Shown piece by piece: positions 11,154 through 21,787 of a DNA stretch of 64,000 bases; positions within the stretch are counted from its first letter, which is position 1; every line of letters starts with the position of its first letter. The position numbers and the translations under genes were made by a program. The notes under the pieces are model-generated. The model was given only the letters and a program-made list of their open reading frames with translations. It made no database searches and was not told the origin of the DNA. Origin of the DNA: Conoideocrella luteorostrata (taxonomy: Eukaryota; Ascomycota; Sordariomycetes; Hypocreales; Clavicipitaceae); contig JASWJB010000134.1 in the NCBI GenBank assembly GCA_032433595.1, positions 41,207 to 105,206 of the forward strand, read 5' to 3'.

Positions 11154-11569
11154 GATGGGGATTGATCTAGTACGATTCGAGACTCTTGGCTGTATTAGAG
11201 AGTATCGGCCCGGGGTTTTTTTTAACTAATAATCATGGTCATATCTGATTTCTCAAGATTACACTCACCTTGTGTCTGATTTGCCTGCCGTATATGCTCA
11301 TGTAGCGTCGTGCCTCGTCTTAGGCCGCAGAGGCGGAGGCCATTGATCACACCAGTTTAAAAATCTCACCGCACGAGGAAAGACTTCGAACGTGAATTGC
11401 TTGGAGACATTGACACTATCGTTTGAGAATGAGTTAAGGAGTTTTGAAGACTAAATGCGTCAAAAATGAGGTGCTCTGTTGTGCGCACTCCTCTTGACAA
11501 TTTGGAAATAACACACTCCACTGTGACCAAATGTTATATTGTCACGCTATGCAAGGCAGACCTCATGCA
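11154..11569. other. Convergent 3' region with a CCGC-N4-GCGG inverted repeat
   Basis: Intergenic space between the 3' ends of the oxidase and the regulator. At 11325-11336 lies CCGCAGAGGCGG, a palindrome of the Zn2Cys6-site type; the same 12 bases (15 with flanks) recur at 19141-19152 downstream of the aldolase gene. Confidence 0.4.
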
Positions 11570-14267
11570 CTATGTATACTCGAAAAACGCTTCTGTCATC
11601 CACTCGCTATGCTCGGTGTCAATCGAGTTGACCATGTCCATGATTTGTGACGTCGAGAAACCAGCCCCCGTATAGTTCCCGTCAAGCACGTCTTCTGTTA
11701 TGGGACTAGGTAATATGGCTTCGGGATCGGAAAAGCCTGCACCAGCCGGTGGTTCAGTTACCGTGGTCGAGACTGGAGCGTGGCGTGGAGACTCCGGAGT
11801 CCTTTCAGATACCCCAGTGAGGATTTCAATCATCTGCTGTAGGCGCTTTAATTCCGATTCATGGCACTGCGCTATTAGATTACCACTCTGAGCGATTTCA
11901 TCCAGAATTGAGAAAGCTCGATGTCGCCATGACGCCCAGTTTGATCCGTCACCCTGATACAAAACTGGAGCTACCAAGAGGTTTGTCATGCTTATAGAGA
12001 GCGCTTCCAGATCATATGAAAGGAAAGTTTCTAGAAGAGAACCCTGGTGTTAGATGAAAAGTCGTGGATGCCATGGAATAGGAGCGTACCAATAAGGTCT
12101 TCTCTTTGCAAGCATTCCAAAATAGAGACCACGTGCTGAGACGAGTCGAGACACATTCGTAAAAGACTCTGAACGGAAGGAGAGGAATCAAAAATGCGGG
12201 TATAGGAGTGCGGTGTTTCAAGGCGAATCTTGTAGAGACAAAATAGTATCGGCCGGGTTGCGAGAATAATGCACTAATAGTATACAGGTCATTTGCCTGC
12301 AGAATTCGTTGGATGGGGGTCACGCATATCACGCATACCTGATGGAAGAGTAAATGAATGTGCGCTGATATCCGAGGGGTGCCGCTTTCGTTATTGTCAA
12401 GATCCAGGGGGAATTGTTGACGAAGCTCGTCTGGAAGTTTTGCCATGCTTGCCAACGTGTCTTTGGTCCGGAGAAGGAAGTTGCTGCTTAACCGCTCGTC
12501 TGGCTTGTAAATATCTAGATATAGGGACATGTCAGAGATTAAATTGATCTGAGTGAACTTTGTTTCACTCACTCCTGTCTATTGTGGCAATGAAATGTGA
12601 CAACTTGGTGCGCATTGCAAAAGCCGATGTGCGAAAAATGTCGCCTTCGAAGTCCGGCAATGGGGCAGTGACGTCTTCATCACGCACAGATTGAGGGAGT
12701 CCCGATAAGTAGGTCATTTGTCGGTCAAGAACGAGAATAGTCCACCACAGTTTTCGACATCTTGAAATGAGGGGAAACTCCACCTGGTGAGAGCTTAAAT
12801 CGGTGTGCAAACCGTGGGTCATTGCCAGCCGGACTGCCTGACCAATCTGTATCTTATTAATATTAAACGTGAGCGACGTGGGCTGTTGTGGAATCGACTG
12901 GCTCACATAGTTGTGCGCAGAGCCTCGGTGCTCAATGCAATGCAAGTACAAAGCTATACAGCATAGAATTTCAGTAGCTTGCACTGGTTCGCTCCATAGA
13001 ATGGTAATGTTTGGTAGCAGCTGCATGGCATGTATAAAAAAACCAGCTCCAGGAGGTTGGTTGCCTTTGCCAGGCTTTGACGTGAGCGCTTTACCAAACG
13101 CGAGTATCAACATAAAGTGAATGAACCATAGTTGTTGTACCAAGGCTTCGGGTTTTTGTTTGCTCTCATAATGCGCATGTAAAGCCTCCATAAAGACTGT
13201 GTCATCGAACAAGTGGAAGAGTGGACTACAGTGGAACTTAACAATATTGACCAGATGGGTGGCATAGTCCATGGTCGGCAGCGCCGGCGCCGAGTGCGAT
13301 GTCCGGCTCAGATCGCCCGATCTGGGCCAGTCCAAGACATATACTTGGCCATCGAACATGAGCGCTGCTGTTGGTAAGGCGGCTTGATGAATATGCTCAT
13401 GCGTCATTTTCAAGATGCGTCGCGTGAAAGACCAGTTGGACGAATGCCCCAAGTAAACTAAGCGGGAATGTCAGCGCTGTACTTGTTTACATGTTTCAAA
13501 GTGCCACTTACAAGTTCGTCCTGTGTCAGACAACATGAATGTAGACGGCCCTGTCGATAGCGGGTTCATGAGAGACGTAGTCTCAGGCAACTCCTCAGAT
13601 GCACAGTCGCCTAATGGGCCACTTTCAGTCCTCATGCTCCGAGGGTCCTGTTGCTGCAGTTCTGGAGCATCGGGGGGTCGTGAATGTAAGCCTCGGGTAT
13701 CTAACCCTGGCGTAAACGTCTAACAGTTAGAATGACCTCTTCGTCTAATTGTTCGGTGCCTGAGCGACGACATACAGTCCCGAGATAGTACCAACTCATT
13801 CTGACGAGTGATTGCCGTTGATGTTAAATTGCCCTGGGCTTCCACAAACACATTTTGGCCACCACCGAGACCCCTCTGTGTAGCCTGTTCTTGAAGTGAT
13901 GCAAGATACCTTCATGTCAGCAGAAGTCAGTTTATGCCGAGACGTGTGAAGAATTGTAAAATTTCATCAGGGACGAATATGACTGACCCTCGAGTTACCA
14001 AGACTTTTTGCACGTGGTCATCAAAGATACAAGACAGTTTACGCTTGTTGCAGGCCTCGCATGGATAAGTCCCCGTGCATTTTATCTTCTGTCGACGACA
14101 TCGTGCGCATCTATTTCATGTTAATATACTCACATATAGCAGGGGCGAAAGAGCACGAACGCGTTTGACGATCTCTTGGCAATGCGACTGCGTATGTTTG
14201 GAGGCCCAGATGCGGCCTGCCGATGATGTGTCGTGTGTTCGGGACTATCTTGACTCGTAGGCGTCAT
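11570..14267 (-). CDS. Zn2Cys6 transcription factor with fungal_trans domain, probable cluster regulator
   Basis: Gal4-type transcription factor. I assemble eight exons: 14161-14267, 13988-14110, 13776-13909, 13512-13706, 12573-13457, 12339-12514, 12090-12273, 11570-12030; introns are 50-78 nt and frame is kept throughout, giving 754 aa. Joining exons 1 and 2 creates a perfect binuclear zinc cluster (Cys37, 40, 47, 53, 56, 63; CARCRRQKIKC then CEACNKRKLSC) followed by VQKVLVTRGYLASLQ. The fungal_trans middle-homology region follows, with GHSSNWSFTRRI, QAVRLAMTHGLHTDL, RRKLWW-like CRKLWWTILVLDRQ, LPDELRQQFP and LLFHQCIILATRP. Intron 1 has an unusual GTTCGT donor; the exon 3/4 junction (GTATGT to CCAG) is the least certain. 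Embedded in the cluster and divergent from the aminotransferase gene, it is the obvious pathway-specific regulator, comparable in position and role to PrnA, but that is inference. Confidence 0.88.
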
Positions 14268-15548
14268 AGCTACAGGCTAAGCGCTGGATGGTTGGGAATG
14301 ATCCTGCTGAAACAGGCCTCCGTGGGACGAGATATGCCTCAACGTTATCTCCCATGATTGAGATGTCAAGTCAACATGGCAGGTGTTTCCACATTTTGAT
14401 AGATTGCAGTTGGGCTGCCAGCTGGTTATCAGCGATGCCATTCCACCCCACCCTCCGCTCAGCGTTTGTTGCACCAGCGCCCTCCAGTAGTTGTGCGCGG
14501 CGCGCCATGACCACCCAGTCAGTTGACCCCAGTCGAAGCCCAGAGGCTCACCGGCTGCACCCCGCACGCTTTTCCAGATGTGTGCAATCATCGAGTAGTT
14601 AGCACCAACGCAGAGTCCGATCACGGCAGCCTCGTGTCAAAACCTGCCCCAGACGAGGTGGACTCGTCATAGCATCTGGACATCCCTCACTCACGGAGCA
14701 GCAGCCAGCCAGCAATACCCCGCCACCAACAGTGACTGTATGCGCCAAGGCCATTTGAGCCATGCGTTGCGACAAATTCGTGGAAGCTCTGACTGACCTT
14801 GACAAAAGGCTAAATACAGTCCTGTTGCGCAGCAAATAAGCGGTTTTTGCGACATGGTTAAAGATAAAGTTACGGTCCATAATCCTAAGGGTAGGGTATT
14901 GGAATTGTGTTGGTTCGCAACCGGCTTTCCTGAGTTCCAAGAGAGCATATTGACATTGCTCTTTACACATTTATATGCCACCCAACAGAGCCGGTTTCAT
15001 TATTCTATGGCTGAAGTCTCTTATCTCCATATGAAGGACTGGGCACAATGTGGTGTCCTTCGTCGCTAGCTGGCATGCCCTACTTGTGCTGCCGTATGGG
15101 CCTATCATCCACCAAGTAATTGTAGATAACACTGGGGGCGGCCGACGACCCGCCCGGATAGTGTCCCGACACATCTGCAGCGTTGAAATCCGACTGTAAG
15201 CCTACTAGAACGGTGCACAGCGGAACAAACAGTCTAGTTTGATAGAGCAAATCAGCTGTTCCTTGAGGCAGCGACATTGTTGATTGGATCTTCTTATGCA
15301 TGTATCGCACTGAGTCCGACATACTGGCCGAACCGTTCCGGGACTTCTTACCGACAGTACCATCCCAGTTCGCTCATAGCGCTCGTGGGGGCAGAGTCTT
15401 GCAGGCATCAGCCAGGCTTAACAAATGTCAGGCCCTGCCAGAATAAAACCTGTGGAATCCCGATTGACTTTTCGACTTTAGTTTGCATTGCCGGCCTCGT
15501 TTCGGTTGACATCGTTATTTTTTTTTATTTTTGCACGAGTCCAAAGCC
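14268..15548. promoter_or_regulatory. Divergent promoter, regulator / aminotransferase
   Basis: 1.28-kb region between the outward-facing starts of the Zn2Cys6 gene and the aminotransferase. ORFs here (for example 14277-14624 minus, 14288-14602 plus) lack recognisable domains and overlap each other in opposite frames. A poly-T tract at 15519-15530 lies just before the aminotransferase start. Confidence 0.5.
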
Positions 15549-16890
15549 ATGGAAGCACATCAAGCTGAATCAGCCTTCGCAGCTGCATCATACATACCGC
15601 CCGACAGGATCTTTGAGCTCACGAAGCTGTACAATGAGGATCAATGCCCCGACAAAGTCAATTTAGGACAGGGAACGTACCGTGATGAAAACGGTAACCC
15701 GTGGGTGTTGCCAGCTGTATGTGCGGCAAAGGATGCCCTAGGTTCAACTGGGCACGAGTACCTTCCAATCCGCGGTCTACAGACATTCTGCGACAGTGCC
15801 GCCAAACTTGTGCTGCATGATACAAAAGCATTGGAGGAGAATAGGGTATGTGGTGCGGTGATAAATTGACACGTCCCGGGCTGATCATCTTTGAAGGTTG
15901 CGACATGCCAAGCATTGTCAGGGACAGGAGCGCTTCTACTGGCAGGCCTCACAATAAAGAAGGCCCAGACTGGCATTGACACCATATACATTCCAACCCC
16001 AACCTGGACAAACCATGAGACTATATTCCAGTCAGTAGGATTTCGCGTCAAGGAAATACCCTATTACAGAGACAGAGCATTCAACTTTGGAGCGTATTTA
16101 AGCGCCCTCCAGGCAGCGAATAGCCATTCGGCAGTGATCCTGCACGCTTGCGCCCACAACCCCACTGGCTGCGATCCGTCTCAAGATCAATGGCGGCAAA
16201 TTGCGGCAGTGATCAAGCAGAACGGAATTTTCCCAATTTTTGACGCAGCATATCTAGGGTTCAACTCTGGGTCCGTCGACGAGGATGCATGGGCTATTCG
16301 ACACCTGATAGAAGATCTGGCTCTTGAAGCTGCTATTTGCGTTTCATTCGCGAAGAACATGGGACTATACGGCGAGAGAGTTGGTCTTACAGCTTTCGTG
16401 ACCAAAACTCCCGACGTGAGCCGCACAATATCCTCTATACTCGAGAGGGGTCAACGTTCAACTGTCTCAAACCCTCCTGCATATGGCGCCCGAATTGCGG
16501 CTACTGTCCTAGGCGACAGTCGCATTAAAACACAGTGGTCTCAAGACCTGCTTACTATGTCTTCCAGAATTAAAAATATGCGTAGAAGATTGCATGATGA
16601 CCTCGTGCGCTTGGAAACGCCGGGTGATTGGTCCCACATCATTCAACAAAGCGGCATGTTCGCATACACTGGAGTCAGCAGTCAGTGTGTCAATTGGCTG
16701 CGTGGTACGTATAACCCTTCACAGTTAGAATTGCTATTTGTGTTAACCATTTCTCCAAGAAAAATATCACATTTACATGCCAAGCACATCAAGAATCTCC
16801 ATTGCGGGCCTTACCGAAAGGACAGTGACCTACGTGGCGAATGCTATAAATGATGTAGTTCGCATGGAAATTAAACACAAATCTACATAA
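15549..16890 (+). CDS. Class I aspartate aminotransferase family (predicted 4-hydroxyglutamate transaminase)
   Basis: PLP enzyme exchanging amino groups between aspartate/glutamate and oxo acids. Exons 15549-15845, 15897-16704 and 16760-16890, with introns of 51 and 55 nt (donors GTATGT, GTACGT), give 411 aa, normal for AspAT. Family landmarks: KVNLGQGTYRDENGNPWVLP, HACAHNPTGCDPS, the PLP lysine Lys252 in SFAKNMGLYGERVG, and the carboxylate-binding arginine in STSRISIAGL, which is only reached through the last intron. Start at 15549 was chosen for its good context (GCCATGG); an in-frame ATG at 15531 exists. No obvious mitochondrial presequence, so probably cytosolic. In animals aspartate aminotransferase converts 4-hydroxyglutamate to 4-hydroxy-2-oxoglutarate; placement between a P5CDH and an aldolase-family gene suggests that job here. 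Confidence 0.92.
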
Positions 16891-18052
16891 ATAAAACAAA
16901 TACACACAAGGCCTTAAAATTATACTTTGTTAGTTCTAAGATGTGACTAAGCTGTTTCCGAACTACTTTTAACCGTTATTCCAATCATATTTCAGCATTC
17001 GTGAGCCCCGTCGTTTTCACCCGTACAATCGCGATATAGAACAAACTCGTAAACACCACTTGCATGTATTTTCTATCATTATGTTCGAAATTTTACTCCC
17101 AATGCTAGCTTATTGACTAAATTATACGTTGTCTTTGCAATTTTCCATCAGTTCAACTTTGCTTGGAATGATCAGCACATTTACGATACAATGTAGCATA
17201 GCTGGAGGGATGAAAAGACAGCCCCGCCACCATCAACAATTTTTTTCCAAGAATCACAGCCCTCGACGTTATGCGCGAGAATCGAGGTAACCACAGCGGG
17301 ACTGGTTATTTTGTCATTATGCTCTCTTCTATCTAGTTATGAGTGCTCCCACATTGCACAACTCCACGTAGCGGGCTCGTCTTCGTGAGCAATCTACAGT
17401 ATGAGGCAATTAATTTTTGCATGGCAGCTGGTACTGCGCGAATAGGCTGGGCATCTAGGCAGGAATTTGCGCGAAATTAACGATAGAAAGCTTCAGAATT
17501 TGATCATCAAATGTCCCATCGAGTAAGACGCTAAAGTCTAGTACATGAAGTATTAAATATTTATTTTGGTTGCTCTGCCGAGCAGTGACGGCGATGTTGA
17601 CAAAACCCGAACCGGCGCGAAAACGTAATGCCTCCTCCCACTGTATGGCGCATCGTTCGAGTGTTAAGCGGGGTAACCCCGGTTCACCATGGCTGCCCCA
17701 AATCCACCGGGCCGGCAGCCTGTGCACTCAGACAGTGGGCCTCCAGTAAATCCGAGCCAACAACAACTAAGTCGAGCGTATGGAGGAGTAGTGGCGGCTT
17801 CAAACTACTGCTTGGGGCGTTGTACTGTGCTGAACGTCGGCTCGGCACAAGTTACCGGTCGCCGGAACGCAGCCCGGTGATTGCCCCAACCAGCTCGCCA
17901 TGCATGGCCGTTCTCGGAGGGAAACGGCCATCATCATTTATTTATTAATACAATTCTGATGTGCTATACATTGAGATCACAAGTAGCGAATGAATTGAAT
18001 ATTGCTGCAAGCACAAGCACATCCGGCAACAGTCACCAACATCGTCACCAAC
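16891..18052. promoter_or_regulatory. Intergenic region, aldolase promoter
   Basis: 1.16 kb with an AT-rich left half and a GC-richer right half (17600-17900). ORFs at 17455-17948 show no domain. At 17669-17681 is an inverted repeat CGGGGT-A-ACCCCG about 370 bp upstream of the aldolase start. Confidence 0.45.
17669..17681. promoter_or_regulatory. CGGGGTAACCCCG inverted repeat, candidate Zn2Cys6 site
   Basis: Perfect 6-nt arms around one central base with CGG triplets at both ends, as many Gal4-type dimers recognise. It lies upstream of the aldolase-family gene. Binding by the cluster regulator is a guess. Confidence 0.3.
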
Positions 18053-19057
18053 ATGGCGACCAACGGAGTTTCGAGGGCTACATTTCCTCATGTACCGCCA
18101 GCAGGTGTTTGGTGCCCTGCCGTCACCTGCTTTACCGAAGACGACACTCTCAATATTGAAGCTCAATCCAAGTATTTCGCCCATCTTGCCAAGTCTGGCC
18201 TCACTGGCTTGGTGGTTATGGGTACAAATTCAGAAGCCATGCTCCTTACCCGAGAGGAGCGGTCGCAACTTGTTTCCACCGCTCGCCAAGCGATCGGACC
18301 TAATTTTCCGCTGATGGCAGGCGTTGGAGCGCATTCCACAAAGCAAACTCTTCAGTTTGCTGAGGATGCAGCCAAGGCAGGCGCCAACTACCTGTTAGTG
18401 CTCCCGCCAGCCTATTTTGGCAAGGCAACGACTATGACCACTGTTAAGAGGTTTTTCGCCACGGTTGCCGATGCGGTCAGCCTACCAGTTATTATTTACA
18501 ACTTCCCTGGCGTTTGCAATGGAGTGGATCTTGATTCAGATACTATTACGAGCATTGTTCATGACAGCGCTAGGTCTAATCCTGCCGGTATCTCTAATGT
18601 TGTTGGCGTCAAGCTTACTTGTGGCTCTGTTGGAAAAATCACGCGCTTAGCTGCACAGCATCAGGGTCAAGATTTCTCGATCTTTGGCGGCCAATCGGAT
18701 TTTCTCATTGGTGGCATGGCGGCTGGCAGCGCGGGATGCATAGCCGCCTTTGCAAACGTGTGTCCGACGTTGACCTCGGCAATATATAGGCTTTATAAAG
18801 CAGGTGACCTTCAAGAGGCCATGAGGCTACAACAACTAGCGGCATTGGCTGAAAGCCCTTGTAAAGGCGGCATTGCGGCGACCAAGTTCGCTGCCGCTTA
18901 CTATTCCGCAAAGTTGGCGGGAATTGAGAACGCAGAGGCCAAGTTTCGACCCAGACATCCGTACGAGGAGGCTACCGAGGCGGTCAAAAAATCTGTGAAG
19001 GATGTTATCAAGGCTGCCGGAGCAATGGAGGAGTTGTTACAAAAGTCGTCCAAATGA
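18053..19057 (+). CDS. DHDPS/NAL-family aldolase, predicted 4-hydroxy-2-oxoglutarate aldolase
   Basis: Class I (Schiff-base) aldolase or lyase. Single-exon CDS of 334 aa from ATG at 18053 (context CAACATGGCG); in-frame sequence reaches further upstream but has no ATG. TIM-barrel landmarks of the DHDPS/NAL family: PAVTCFTEDD, MGTNSEAMLLTREER (equivalent of the GTTGE loop), the catalytic Tyr149 in IIYNFPG, and the Schiff-base Lys187 in VVGVKLTCGSVGK. The last step of hydroxyproline breakdown, cleavage of 4-hydroxy-2-oxoglutarate to pyruvate and glyoxylate, is done by this family in animals (HOGA1). An alternative within the same family is 1-pyrroline-4-hydroxy-2-carboxylate deaminase of the bacterial D-hydroxyproline route. 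No targeting signal is clear. Fold and catalytic residues are firm; the exact substrate rests on context. Confidence 0.88.
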   Translation: MATNGVSRATFPHVPPAGVWCPAVTCFTEDDTLNIEAQSKYFAHLAKSGLTGLVVMGTNSEAMLLTREERSQLVSTARQAIGPNFPLMAGVGAHSTKQTLQFAEDAAKAGANYLLVLPPAYFGKATTMTTVKRFFATVADAVSLPVIIYNFPGVCNGVDLDSDTITSIVHDSARSNPAGISNVVGVKLTCGSVGKITRLAAQHQGQDFSIFGGQSDFLIGGMAAGSAGCIAAFANVCPTLTSAIYRLYKAGDLQEAMRLQQLAALAESPCKGGIAATKFAAAYYSAKLAGIENAEAKFRPRHPYEEATEAVKKSVKDVIKAAGAMEELLQKSSK

Positions 19058-20071
19058 AATGGACAGATTACTTTGCACGGCACTGGTATGGCATGACACA
19101 TAAATTTAATGTGATGATTTTGCAGTGCTCACTATGATCGCCGCAGAGGCGGAGCAAACTGCCCTTGAGATGTTAGACAATAGTTTTAAGGCTCGTATCG
19201 CTGCTAGCGTCGCCAACAAACGAGACATTCATTCCCGCCACAGACATGTGTGGCAATTGACATGACAAGCTTATAACCCCAAGTGAGCACAAATATTAGG
19301 AAGGGAGGAGGTTGAATTCGATGTCCTTTGTGCATGGACGCACGTATCTTCTGGCAAGATTACTGCGTGATATCTGTCGTGTGCAAGAATTATAATGTGC
19401 GGCTAATGACAGTCACCGTGATTCCCATCCCCCCAGCCGTAATTCCGTCGCCGCTACGGGTCAGTGGTGCGTTGGTTAAAACAATAATCGGTAATGCCGA
19501 AAAACGATAAGCAACAGGCGCCTTTCCCCGGAGCAACAGATGGGTGTTCAGACCCACTAGCGAAGCGGGTCAAAGACTGACCTACGGCGTATCATTTCTA
19601 TCAATTCAGCTTGGTAATTAATGCAAGGGCTGATGTCCCAAGTCCAACCGGATAAGATCAGTAGTTATGCTAGTTCTCCGAACTCCGTAGATGCGCAGAA
19701 CTCGCATTCACCCTATCAAACGACGGCAGCCTGCATTCCCGCATTCCCGCATTGGCCACCACGCTTGCAGCAAAACGGAGGCGTGGAACACAGAGGCACA
19801 CGACTCAGCATAAACCACGGGCATCCCTGGACTGCGGAGTACTTAAGAGCCTTTATCGCCCCATTGCCACTTCATCCGAAACCCTCGGGTTGTAGACCTC
19901 ATACTTCAACTCAGTGCACATAACCCTTGGCACGAATCGCTGCTGCTCAATCCTCTTTGCCCATAGTGGAGCAGGTCTTTTTCGTCATATTTTCCTCGTC
20001 GCGCTATTTGGCGCGTCTCACATGTCCAAAGCTCGATTTGCTCTTTAGCTACGCTAGAGATTGTCCAAAAA
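19058..20071. promoter_or_regulatory. Promoter region of the AAAP transporter gene
   Basis: 1 kb between the aldolase stop and the transporter start. It holds CCGCAGAGGCGG at 19141-19152, identical to 11325-11336. A 100-codon plus ORF at 19621-19923 shows no domain. No gene called. Confidence 0.45.
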
Positions 20072-21787
20072 ATGTCAAATAACATGGAGTCAAAGGATAA
20101 AGAGAATCTTCCGGGCCCTCCGTCTCTCGGTGTGGCTGATCACGGCTATGGTGATGTGTCAAGCGTCCAAGACGCGGTATTCGGAGATTTGAATGAAACT
20201 GGACCAAATTACCGTAATGTATGCGTGCCTGTTTAGTTGATGTGTCATGATGTTAAGCTTAAACTAATGCCTTGAATAGGTTGGATGGCTGGGAACCGTC
20301 GCCCTAATGATGAAGACCCAGATCGGTCTAGGTGTTCTGTCTATACCTGCGACGTTCGATACTTTAGGCTTAATTCCTGGCATTATCTGTCTAATTGTCA
20401 TTGCTGCTATTACCACCTGGTCGGACTACATCGTCGGTGTATTCAAGCTGCGACACCCCCAGGTATACAGCATTGACGATGCCGGAGGTTTGATGTTTGG
20501 TCGCATAGGGCGTGAAATTTTTGGCACCGCATTCTGTATATGTGAGTACTCAAAATTCCACTAGTCCGGCCGGGAGGACACGATGGCGATCTTCATATTG
20601 CAGTCACGGGATGATGACAGCTTTCTGACATCTTGTAGATTGGATCTTCGTTGCGGGATCAGGAATGCTGGGCATTTCAATTGGTCTTAACGCGGTATCG
20701 ACCCACGGGGTATGCACTGCGGCCTTCGTCGCTGTTGCTGCTATTATTGGATTCATGTTTGGCAGTATTCGGACGCTAGGCCGGATCAGCTGGTTAGCCT
20801 GGATAGGGCTAACATGCATCTTGGTCTCAAGTAAGCATTTCCTTTCTCTATCTTTTGGAGAGTAATACATCGTCTCCCCATTTAGGATTCTAATGCGAGA
20901 GTAATCATAGTTTTTACCGTCACAATTGCTGTTGGTGTTCAAGATCGCCCCGCTGCAGCACCCCAGGGACAACCTTGGGTCTCCGATTTCAAACTCTTCA
21001 AGTCGCCGTCATTCACCTCGGCAATTTCTGCTGTAGCATCGCTTGTATTTGCGTACGCAGGGACTCCGGCATTCTTTGCCATCGCGGCTGAGATGCGAGA
21101 CCCGAGACACTACAGCCGCTCACTTCTCATCTGTCAGTCGGGAGTGACAGCCACGTATATCATTGTTGGTACCGTTGTGTACTACTTCTGTGGCTCTTAC
21201 GTTGCTTCCCCCGCACTTGGTTCTGCGGGTCCATTGGTGAAGAAGGTTGCATATGGCCTCGCTCTTCCCGGTCTTATAGTTACAACAACTCTGGTTGTTC
21301 ATGTGAGCATGCCCTTCTCTGTCGGTCAAATTTGACATACGCTAACGACTGGGCGGCCCTGTAGATTCCTGCCAAGTATATATTTGTGCGTGTCTTACGA
21401 GGATCAAGACATCTCACAGCTAACGGCTTTGTTCACTGGGCGAGCTGGCTTGGCTGCACTTCACTTATCACTGTAATTGCTTACTTGATTGCGAGTTCGG
21501 TTCCTGTCTTTGGCGGTTTGGTCGCCCTTGTTGGAGCTCTTCTCGGCACCCTTATGTCATTGCAGCCCATGGGGTGCATGTGGCTATACGACAACTGGGG
21601 GAATGGCAAGAAAGACCGAACTCTTAAATGGCTCCTGATGGTGGCTTTCAGCATCTTTGTTGTGGTAATAGGCACATTTATTATGGTTGCTGGTACTTAT
21701 GGCTCGGTTATCGGTATTATAAACTCTTATAAGGAGAATGGTGGCTCAGGCGCTTGGACATGTGCGGATAATTCGAATTCAGTGTGA
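20072..21787 (+). CDS. AAAP-family amino acid transporter (PF01490 type)
   Basis: Plasma-membrane amino acid permease. Five exons, 20072-20218, 20280-20541, 20639-20830, 20902-21302 and 21365-21787, with introns of 61, 97, 71 and 62 nt, give 474 aa. A hydrophilic N-terminus of about 45 residues (containing GPNYRNVGWLG) precedes roughly eleven hydrophobic segments. MMKTQIGLGVLSIPATFDTLG is the characteristic first-helix region of fungal neutral amino acid transporters such as Neurospora Mtr; QPMGCMWLYDNW and a short C-terminal tail also fit. The acceptor at 20901 (GAGAG) is the only one keeping frame. Same direction as the aminotransferase and aldolase genes. Likely imports the substrate of the cluster; note the proline cluster of Aspergillus uses PrnB, of a different permease family. 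Confidence 0.9.

Noticed and set aside
14111..14133. 23-nt intron (GTGAGT to AAATAG) in the Zn2Cys6 gene
   Set aside because: Too short for a spliceosomal intron; using the GTTCGT donor gives a normal 50-nt intron and the canonical NACARCRRQKIKC sequence.
2143..21787. Simple prn-type proline cluster as full explanation
   Set aside because: It would not explain the aminotransferase and the aldolase, nor the Cys in place of the C4-contact Tyr; kept only as an alternative.
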